DNA from: Verrucomicrobiia bacterium
GTDB taxonomy: Bacteria > Verrucomicrobiota > Verrucomicrobiia > Verrucomicrobiales > Akkermansiaceae
Length of the DNA stretch: 64,000 nucleotides
Assembly (NCBI GenBank): GCA_947462875.1
Contig: CANHQJ010000006.1
Coordinates: 124,001-188,000, forward strand
Direction: 5' to 3'
The notes beneath the pieces were generated by a model that made no database searches, had not been told where the DNA came from, and was given only the letters and a program-made list of their open reading frames with translations. Every line of letters starts with the position of its first letter. The stretch's first letter is position 1. The position numbers and the translations under genes are program-made. Below, one piece after another: positions 32,963 through 39,504 of this stretch.

Positions 32963-32968
32963 TTACGG
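32913..32968 (+). repeat. attC-like recombination site of cassette 2
   Basis: R'' ATCTAAC (32913-32919), spacer AAGTC, L'' GGC-GT-AGGT (32925-32933), loop, L' ACCT-G-GCC (32949-32956), spacer TCATC (32957-32961), then G|TTACGG. L'' and L' pair with two bases bulging on one side and one on the other. Total about 56 bases, the lower normal size for attC. Spacers match those of the first site (AAGYC and TCATC), so the two sites share a lineage. Confidence 0.75.
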
Positions 32969-34024
32969 CATGGCTTCCACGACGCTCAGATACGTGTGGA
33001 TGTGTTCTTTGTGGGTCTGACGAATCGCGAGGCGGATGTTTTGCAATGCTTCCGGGCGTTTTTGATCGGCCAAGGCGCGGCGGATTTCTTCTGTGCAGGC
33101 TTCGAGTGTGCGCGGCTGCACGGCCTTGCGATCGAGCACCTCGGCCAAATGCCAGCCGAGCTTGCTGCGGAAAACGGCGACTTGATTTTTCTGCATGGCA
33201 AACAAGGGCTCCGTGAAATCAGCTGGCAAACGGTCCTTGCGAATCCAGCCGAGTTGGCCTCCTTGTAGTTTGCTGCGTTCGTCCTCGCTGCTTTCTTTGG
33301 CGAGTTGTTCGAAGGTTTTTTCTTTTTTCTGCAGGGCTGCCAGCGCCTGTTCCGCGAGTGATTTCACCGCTTCGCTCTCCTTGCCGAGAGTTGCCCAGAA
33401 GACGTGCCGCACCTGAATCATTTCCGGTAGGGCTAGGGCTTCTAGGTATTTCTCATAAAAATCCTTCACCTCATCCTCGCTGACTTCCAGGAGAGGTTGC
33501 AGTTGGCGATCGATGTATTTTTCCATCTCGATCATCGCCGTCATGCGCAATCGCAGCTCCGCCTCACTGGCGATGCCCTGGGCTTGCATCGACTGCTCCA
33601 TATCGGTGCGCGAGACAAATCGTGCGAGCAACTGCTTGATCCGCTCGCTGATTTCCTCTTCGCTGGCCCGTGCGGCATCTTTGTTCGCTGCGATTTTCGA
33701 ACGAATCAACTGGTGATCCACCAGGTCAAAAAGCACCGCCTTACGCACCAGCGTGCGTTGCTCGGGAGTGGTGTCCTTCCAGGATTTTCCTTCCAACCAC
33801 AGGCGCTCGCGCGCGGCCCGCTCGACCTGAGCCGTGGTGACGGGACGCCCCAGCACCATCGCGGCGATGCCGTTTTTTTTCGCTTCCTCGATGAACTCGG
33901 GGCTATCGGATTTGCGGCGGTTGATCGCCTTGCGCAGTGGGCCGGCGAAGCCATACAAATCAAGAGCCACGTAAAGCAGCACGCCACAGTAAATGAGCAG
34001 TCTTGCGGTGAAGGAAATTTTCAT
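32963..34024 (-). CDS. Membrane-anchored parvulin-type peptidyl-prolyl isomerase (SurA/PpiC-like)
   Basis: 353 residues. One N-terminal membrane segment (RLLIYCGVLLYVALDLYGFAGPL), a long SurA-like helical chaperone region, and a C-terminal PpiC rotamase domain (about residues 205-305: IQVRHVFWAT, FEQLAKESSEDERSKLQGGQLGWIRKDRLPADFTEPLFAM and VFRSKLGWHLAEVLDRK). It helps fold exported proteins. The stop codon TAA is the first three bases after the cassette boundary. The downstream partner genes cutC and a phosphoesterase lie upstream in transcription order with 4-base overlaps, so it is the last gene of a three-gene operon. Confidence 0.88.
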   Translation of the reverse strand: MKISFTARLLIYCGVLLYVALDLYGFAGPLRKAINRRKSDSPEFIEEAKKNGIAAMVLGRPVTTAQVERAARERLWLEGKSWKDTTPEQRTLVRKAVLFDLVDHQLIRSKIAANKDAARASEEEISERIKQLLARFVSRTDMEQSMQAQGIASEAELRLRMTAMIEMEKYIDRQLQPLLEVSEDEVKDFYEKYLEALALPEMIQVRHVFWATLGKESEAVKSLAEQALAALQKKEKTFEQLAKESSEDERSKLQGGQLGWIRKDRLPADFTEPLFAMQKNQVAVFRSKLGWHLAEVLDRKAVQPRTLEACTEEIRRALADQKRPEALQNIRLAIRQTHKEHIHTYLSVVEAMP

Positions 34025-34764
34025 GAGTGAGAGGAAAGGGTGAGCAGCGAGAGTTGCGCGGGATCGGCGACCTTGTGAACATACTCGGATGCGACAACGC
34101 TAGCACCCATGGGGATGTCATGGCGAACAAAAACCATCGCGCTGTCGATGGAGTGTCGCGCGGAAAGGTGCGCTTCTCCCGCACCGATGGTGGAGAGCAG
34201 TTCCTCGACCCGACCCGCCACCACGCCGCCACCGGGCAAGATGGTGATGCGGCCCGCAGCTTGCGCGACCAGGTGTTTCAGGGTGCTGAGCCCTTTCCAC
34301 ACATCCGCTTCGCCACCGCTGCTGAGAACGCGGGGGATGCCGAGGGAGATGAGTGTCTCCAGCGAGCGGCTCAGATCCGGTGTGACATCAAAGGCCCGGT
34401 GAAAAGTCACGTCCAGGCCAGCCGCGGCATCCCGCAGTTGTTGCGTGCGCGGTGCATCGATCTCGCCCGAAGCCAGCAAACAGCCGAAGACCACGCCATC
34501 CGCACCGTTTTCGCGGGCGGCGCGGATGTCCGCTTTCATCATGTCGATTTCTTCGTCTGAGTAAAAAAAATCACCGCATCGCGGGCGTATCATCATCATG
34601 ATTTTTCCGGAAAAGACCTTGCGGGCGGCCTGCAAGAATCCGATCGAGGGCGTGATGCCGCCCTCGCTCAATGCTGCGCAAAGTTCGATGCGGTCCACGC
34701 CATGCGCGGCGCAGACCTGCACCGAGTCCAGGCGATCCACGCAGATTTCGATGACGGGTTTCAT
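34021..34764 (-). CDS. cutC: CutC family protein (copper homeostasis/TIM barrel)
   Basis: 247 residues, complete. The CutC signature start EICVDRLDSVQVCAAHGVDRIELCA, then MMIRPRCGDFFYSDEEIDMM, DGVVFGCLLASGEID, LDVTFHRAFDVTPD, IPRVLSSGGEADVWKGL and ITILPGGGVVAGRVEELL are all present. CutC is a TIM-barrel protein once linked to copper tolerance; its enzymatic activity is unsettled. Both ends overlap neighbouring genes by four bases, so translation is probably coupled with the phosphoesterase before it and the parvulin after it. Confidence 0.92.
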   Translation of the reverse strand: MKPVIEICVDRLDSVQVCAAHGVDRIELCAALSEGGITPSIGFLQAARKVFSGKIMMMIRPRCGDFFYSDEEIDMMKADIRAARENGADGVVFGCLLASGEIDAPRTQQLRDAAAGLDVTFHRAFDVTPDLSRSLETLISLGIPRVLSSGGEADVWKGLSTLKHLVAQAAGRITILPGGGVVAGRVEELLSTIGAGEAHLSARHSIDSAMVFVRHDIPMGASVVASEYVHKVADPAQLSLLTLSSHS

Positions 34765-35972
34765 GCGGGATCAATCGTCAGACGGTGAACGACTTTGTCG
34801 TCCAGCGTGGACATGGTGATGGTGAGATTTTTTTCATCCGCCACAAAGTGCGTCAAGGTCGCGCGTTCCGGCTGCGGACCACCGCCGACCAATTGCGCGA
34901 TGGGCCGCTCGGGGGTGACGGGAAGATGTGCGGTTTGGTGGATGTGACCCGAGACCACAAGCTGTACGCCCGCTTTCAGCAGGAGATCCAGCCAGGCATC
35001 ACGACAGGGTTTGTGGCAGTTGTAGTATTCGCGATTCGGATCATCCTGCGTCCACCACAGCGGGATGTGGCAGAAGAGCAGCTTGTAGGGAGCGCTGCGG
35101 AACCAAGGTTCCTCGATGACAGAGGCGAGCCATTTGGTTTGCCGCGCCCGCATCGCCTCGAAGTGGACCATGCCCTGGAACACGGGATGAGAATCGGGTT
35201 TGTCTTCGCCGGTATCCATTGTCAAGCAGGCGACAGGACCGGAGCGGAAGGCGTGGGTGAAATCATTGCCGGGTGAGTGAGTGAATTTCTCCACCAACCG
35301 AGCGGCAGGACCGCGCACATCGTGATTGCCGCGCAGGTAGGCGAGGGGATAGGTTGCCGCGATGGGTAAGCCGTCGGGGCAGATGTACTGGTTCGCCATT
35401 TTTTCGGCGGCATAGACGTCATTGGTCTGATCGCCATTCCACAGCAAAAAATCCGGTTTGATGTTTCGCGTTTTCTCATGCAAGGCAGCGAGCGTTTTGG
35501 CATTCTCATGCGTGTCATTCCACATGACAAATTGCGTGGTTTTTTTCGCGGGATCGAGACAGGTCACGACATACTCGCCCGATGTCACCAACGGGCCTCG
35601 CTGGATTTTGTAGGCGCTTTGATACGTCACGGCAAACACGGTCACCTTGTAGCGTAGCTTGGCACCGGCGGGGAGGGGCGGTAACAGAAACTTCAAGACG
35701 TGGGTCTCAAACGCGACCATTCCCTTGTGCTCGGGCAAAATTTTCTGCCATGCGCCGTCATTCACGGAAATTTCCCCATAACCACTCGCGGGGCGGAGCA
35801 CGGGTTGCAGGATGGCCAGGTTGGCGGGATCGGGGCCGGCGATGAGTGGCTCACCGAAGGCCGTGCCGGGAGAAATACTTGCACTGTCACTTGCGGGAGC
35901 AGCCAGGCCGAGCGACTGAGTGGCGAGTCCACCAGCAAGGAGCGAGCGAGTGAGAAAGTTGCGACGTTTCAT
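34761..35972 (-). CDS. Exported metallophosphoesterase (Tat signal)
   Basis: 403 residues. The N-terminus KRRNFLTRSLLAGGLA is a Tat-type signal. A short beta-rich (fibronectin-like) region follows, then a calcineurin-like phosphoesterase domain: FVMWNDTHENAKTL (first metal site), LLWNGDQTNDVYAAEKM, YLRGNHDVRGPAARLV (GNHD), FCHIPLWWTQD and VVSGHIHQTAHLP (GHxH). The aspartate of the usual DxH motif is in NDTH. Likely acts on a phosphate ester outside the cytoplasm; substrate unknown. First gene of the overlapping trio with cutC and parvulin. Confidence 0.87.
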   Translation of the reverse strand: MKRRNFLTRSLLAGGLATQSLGLAAPASDSASISPGTAFGEPLIAGPDPANLAILQPVLRPASGYGEISVNDGAWQKILPEHKGMVAFETHVLKFLLPPLPAGAKLRYKVTVFAVTYQSAYKIQRGPLVTSGEYVVTCLDPAKKTTQFVMWNDTHENAKTLAALHEKTRNIKPDFLLWNGDQTNDVYAAEKMANQYICPDGLPIAATYPLAYLRGNHDVRGPAARLVEKFTHSPGNDFTHAFRSGPVACLTMDTGEDKPDSHPVFQGMVHFEAMRARQTKWLASVIEEPWFRSAPYKLLFCHIPLWWTQDDPNREYYNCHKPCRDAWLDLLLKAGVQLVVSGHIHQTAHLPVTPERPIAQLVGGGPQPERATLTHFVADEKNLTITMSTLDDKVVHRLTIDPA

Positions 35973-35989
35973 TGGCTTGGAATGTTTTT

Positions 35990-36817
35990 CTAAGAAGGTT
36001 TGCGCACGAGATCGCGCTCTCCCAGCACACTGATGCCCTTCGGTATGATTTTCTGACGCAGCGCAAACTGCCGCACGGCATGCCGCTGGATGTGCAAGGC
36101 GGCCTCCTCGACGTCATCCGTGAAAAAAATGAGATCCGGATCTTCCGGGCTGATCATGCCCTCGTCGACCATGCGGTAGATCATTTCCATCAGCGGTGCC
36201 CAATACTCCTTGCCCATGAGAACGATGGGAAAGTTTCTGACTTTACCCGTCTGGATCAGTGTCATGGTCTCGAACATTTCATCCAGCGTGCCCGCTCCGC
36301 CCGGCATGACCACAAAGGCGTAGGAGTATTTCACCAGCACGGTTTTGCGCGTGAAAAAGTAGCGCATGGTGACCTCGCGATCGACATAGGGATTCCCGTG
36401 TTGTTCAAAGGGCAACTGGATATTCACGCCCACGCTGCGGCCACCGGCCTCGAAGGCGCCGCGATTTCCCGCCTCCATGATGCCCGGACCGCCACCAGTC
36501 ATCACCGTGAATCCCATTTTTGCCATTCGGGCACCCATGGCGCGAGCCATTTCGTAGTAGGTAGTTCCCTCCGGCGTCCTAGCGGAGCCAAAGATGGTCA
36601 CGCAAGGTCCTACGAAATGCAACACACGGAACGCGCGGATGAAGTCGAGCGAGACCTTGAAAAGGGTTCCTAAATCCGAGAGTCGCGAGCGCGGACCGGA
36701 GAGAAAAGAGCGATCGGGTAACTCCAGTTCATAGCGCAGTTGCTCTTCAATGGCTTTTTGGTCCACCGCATGTTCGGGTTTCACTTGGGGGCAGTCAGGA
36801 CATTCGGGTGCAGTCAT
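35990..36817 (-). CDS. LOG family nucleotide-binding protein (TIGR00730/DprA-like Rossmann fold)
   Basis: 275 residues from ATG 36817. The lysine-decarboxylase-like/LOG motifs are clear: CVTIFGSARTPEGTTYYEMAR, VMTGGGPGIMEAGNRGAFEAGG, YFFTRKTVLVKYSYAFVVMPGGAGTLDEMFE (PGGxGTxxE) and FPIVLMGKEYWAPL. LOG proteins release free cytokinin-type bases from nucleoside monophosphates in plants; bacterial members are nucleotide phosphoribohydrolases or of unknown role. The first 60 residues form an extra helical region with two cysteines (CPDCPQ). 17 bases separate it from the phosphoesterase gene, so the four genes may form one unit. Confidence 0.87.
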   Translation of the reverse strand: MTAPECPDCPQVKPEHAVDQKAIEEQLRYELELPDRSFLSGPRSRLSDLGTLFKVSLDFIRAFRVLHFVGPCVTIFGSARTPEGTTYYEMARAMGARMAKMGFTVMTGGGPGIMEAGNRGAFEAGGRSVGVNIQLPFEQHGNPYVDREVTMRYFFTRKTVLVKYSYAFVVMPGGAGTLDEMFETMTLIQTGKVRNFPIVLMGKEYWAPLMEMIYRMVDEGMISPEDPDLIFFTDDVEEAALHIQRHAVRQFALRQKIIPKGISVLGERDLVRKPS

Positions 36818-37004
36818 CGGGAAAAGAGTAGCAGCAATAAGATAAAATACCAAATCGAAATGACGACAAGCGTTTCGAATGGCTTCTCCGATCGACCGAT
36901 CCGCAGAGCGGCGTGACTCTTCGCGTCAGTATAACTCGGAATAATAAAACGGTGATGTGCAAAAACATTGTTCACATCAAGAGCTGACACACGCTATGAC
37001 TCGG

Positions 37005-37073
37005 GAAAGGAAAAAGCCGATGATCCTTGAGGATGAACGGCTTTTATTGGTTGCGGGAGTAGGATTTGAACCT
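37005..37073. repeat. Copy of tRNA-fMet 3' end plus terminator (direct repeat, copy 1)
   Basis: 69 bases matching 37204-37272 with two mismatches (at 37020 and 37035). It contains a copy of the terminator hairpin and the last 26 bases of the minus-strand tRNA-fMet (acceptor strand with CCA, and T-arm) at 37048-37073. Downstream sequence (37074-37108) keeps only scraps of the tRNA, such as the TTATGAG anticodon-loop heptamer. Confidence 0.85.
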
Positions 37074-37112
37074 TTGATCCCGCTCAGCGGGATTATGAGC
37101 CAATAGAGAAAT

Positions 37113-37141
37113 TGGTTGCGGGAGTAGGATTTGAACCTACG
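37113..37141. repeat. Second partial copy of tRNA-fMet 3' end
   Basis: 29 bases identical to the 3' end of tRNA-fMet (37247-37275), without the terminator part. The following 60 bases contain the short direct repeat GTGTTCACACY (37168-37190). With copy 1 it gives three tRNA 3' ends within 275 bases, as left by repeated site-specific integration. Confidence 0.85.
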
Positions 37142-37209
37142 GCGAAATTTTCAAACATGCACGAAAGTGTTCACACTTGGTGTTCACACCTGCTCTCAGC
37201 TTAGAAAGG

Positions 37210-37244
37210 AAAAAGCCGCTGATCCTTGAGGATTAACGGCTTTT
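37210..37244 (-). terminator. Terminator of tRNA-fMet
   Basis: On the minus strand, AAAAGCCGTTAATCC-TCAA-GGATCAGCGGCTTTTT forms a stem with one mismatched and one wobble region, followed by a T-run, directly after the tRNA. A duplicate of it lies at 37011-37045. Confidence 0.8.
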
Positions 37245-37246
37245 AT

Positions 37247-37323
<77 letters not shown>

Positions 37324-37558
37324 ATTGTGTGGTGCGCCTCTCGGCGCGGGCGCGGAATCTATACGAATCCTGTCTGTGTTGGCAAGACTTTTTTGCAATT
37401 TTTATCGAAACTGTTTCTTAGAACATGGGGCAGCGCCTAGGCAATTGGTCATCTTTCGCTTGCCAAACGGTCCTGTTTTCTATGGATCTATTGGCATGCG
37501 AAACGGTGTTGCTGCATTTCTCATGATTGATGATCTTTGCCATCGTTTGCTGAGCCAG

Positions 37559-38911
37559 ATGGGACCGCTCGTTTGCCAGCCTTGGATTCGCCTTTCGATC
37601 AAAAGCGTGCTTTTCTGTTGTTTGTTTGCTGTTTTGCCGGCTTGCTCTTCCATGACGATGCGGTCGGGCGATCGATCGACCGTGCTGTCGCGATTGGAAG
37701 ATCCGCTCGAACTGGTGGGCATCGGTTCGAAGGAATCGGCATCCGTTCAAACCAAAACGGTTTCAGGAGTGGCGGTCAGTGCCCGGGTCTTGACGGACGC
37801 GGAAGCGCGCTCTGTGTATGGAGTGAACCTCGCGGGGAAAGGGATTCAGGCGGTGTGGATGAGAGTTGCCAATAAGACGTCCGCCGAGCAATGGATGCTG
37901 GCGGCCCACCTTGATCCTGATTATTTCACCGCGGACGAGGCAGCTCACGAATTCCGCTATCACCATGGCGGTTTCGGGTTTTCCGCGATGCAGCAGCGCT
38001 TTCGGGATTTGAGCATGAGGGCGCGAATCGGAGCCAGAGAAACTCTGGAGGGGCATGTTCTGGTGCCGCGAAAAGAGGGTGGACGATTCGTGGAAATCAC
38101 GGTGAATGGCAGTGGCATCGTACGCCGTTTCGGCTTCCCGCTGCGCACGCCGGATGGACACTTCGATTTTGAGCGGATGGATGTCGCGGCTCATTCACAG
38201 ACTGCCAATCTCACTCGGGCCCAGTTGCGGGATCGATTGAAAAAAATTCCCGCCACCACGAAAAACGCCGCGGCATCGGCTGATGGCGATCCTCTGAATC
38301 TCGTGATCGTAGGGGAGACTCCGCTCATGATGTCTTCGATGTCCGAGTGCGGTTGGTCTTTCACGCATCGCATCGATGGCACGACGGTGCGACGTATGAT
38401 CAGCGCGGCCTTGCGGGGGAATCCGTATCTCACCGCTCCCGTCAGCTCGCTTTATGTGTTTGGTCGCAAGCAGGATGTCGCATTCCAGCGGGCGCGCTCG
38501 AATCTTTCGCAGCGCAATCATCTGCGCCTTTGGCGCGCGCCCTTTACCGTGGAATCGCGACCCGTGTGGATCGGGCAGGTGAGTCGTGATATCGGCATCA
38601 GGCTCACGAGCAAATCCCCGACACTGACGACTCATGTCATCGATCCCATGGTGGATGAATCGCGTCAGTTCGTGTTGGAAAGCCTTCTCTACCGCTTCCG
38701 CATTTCCCACTTCGGCTTCAGCCGTGCCACGGCACCGGTTTATCCGTCCCAACCGGAGCAAAATCTAACGGGAGATAACTACTTCACGGACGGTTTGCGC
38801 CTCGTTGTGTTTTTGTCACAGTCGCCAGTGAGCTCAGAAAAAGTCAAAAACCTCGGCTGGGATCATACGAAACAAGGTCCGATCGAGTTCGGACAATCCC
38901 GACCGAATTGA
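37559..38911 (+). CDS. Lipoprotein with LssY C-terminal domain
   Basis: 450 residues from ATG 37559; ATG codons at 37523 and 37496 are also possible. The N-terminus IRLSIKSVLFCCLFAVLPACSS is a lipoprotein signal with lipobox LPAC. The second half (about residues 225-420) matches LssY_C: NLVIVGETPLMMSSMSECGWS, YVFGRKQDVAFQRARSNLSQRNHLRLWRA, WIGQVSRDIGIRL and HVIDPMVDESRQFVLESLL. LssY_C domains occur in secreted and membrane proteins of unknown activity. The gene lies just behind the tRNA-fMet repeats and is convergent with lspA, nine bases apart. Confidence 0.82.
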   Translation: MGPLVCQPWIRLSIKSVLFCCLFAVLPACSSMTMRSGDRSTVLSRLEDPLELVGIGSKESASVQTKTVSGVAVSARVLTDAEARSVYGVNLAGKGIQAVWMRVANKTSAEQWMLAAHLDPDYFTADEAAHEFRYHHGGFGFSAMQQRFRDLSMRARIGARETLEGHVLVPRKEGGRFVEITVNGSGIVRRFGFPLRTPDGHFDFERMDVAAHSQTANLTRAQLRDRLKKIPATTKNAAASADGDPLNLVIVGETPLMMSSMSECGWSFTHRIDGTTVRRMISAALRGNPYLTAPVSSLYVFGRKQDVAFQRARSNLSQRNHLRLWRAPFTVESRPVWIGQVSRDIGIRLTSKSPTLTTHVIDPMVDESRQFVLESLLYRFRISHFGFSRATAPVYPSQPEQNLTGDNYFTDGLRLVVFLSQSPVSSEKVKNLGWDHTKQGPIEFGQSRPN

Positions 38912-38920
38912 AAGCGGAAG

Positions 38921-39490
38921 TCACTTCTTCTTTTCCTCAAAAAATCCGGAGATGAAAAGCAGTGAGGCGGCGATGCAGATGCAGGAATCGGCGACATTGA
39001 AAGTGGGCCACCATCCGCCGCTGGCAGGCATGATTTTATCGAAGCCGGGGAGCCAGATGCTGATGAAGTCCACCACGTAGCCTTCGGAGAGGCGTTTCCA
39101 GAAACTTTCTCCGGCATACTCCTGCAACTGGAAACCTTGGAAAAGCCGGTCGGTGAAATTGCCGAAGATGCCTGCCAACAACAAGCTCACGGCGATGCGC
39201 GAGGGCTTGTTCGAGAAGATGCCTTTTTTCCAGAAATGGCGGATGCCGAAAAGGGCGAGCATCGGCACGAAGAAAAACACGATGGGTGCCCAGGAGGTGC
39301 CGTTGCCCATGCCGAAGGCGACGCCTTGGTTGTGGACGCGGATGATGTGAAACCACGAGCTCAGTTCGATCACGCGCACGCCGTAGCCAGGCTCGGGGAA
39401 AGTCAGCACGATCCACCACTTGCTGATTTGATCAAGCACGTAGAGCGGAATCGTGATCCAGCAGACGAGTTGGCGGAAGGTGAGGTTCAT
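38921..39490 (-). CDS. lspA: Lipoprotein signal peptidase (signal peptidase II)
   Basis: 189 residues with four membrane segments. It removes signal peptides from prolipoproteins after lipidation. The catalytic aspartates are in AGIFGNFTDRLFQGF and TFNVADSCICIA, and the family segments YVLDQISKWW and FHIIRVHNQGVAFGMG are present. It follows ileS by 14 bases, the common bacterial ileS-lspA order. The C-terminus is lysine-rich. The lipoproteins in this window (LssY_C protein) would be its substrates. Confidence 0.95.
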   Translation of the reverse strand: MNLTFRQLVCWITIPLYVLDQISKWWIVLTFPEPGYGVRVIELSSWFHIIRVHNQGVAFGMGNGTSWAPIVFFFVPMLALFGIRHFWKKGIFSNKPSRIAVSLLLAGIFGNFTDRLFQGFQLQEYAGESFWKRLSEGYVVDFISIWLPGFDKIMPASGGWWPTFNVADSCICIAASLLFISGFFEEKKK

Positions 39491-39504
39491 GATCTACTAA
39501 GCAG

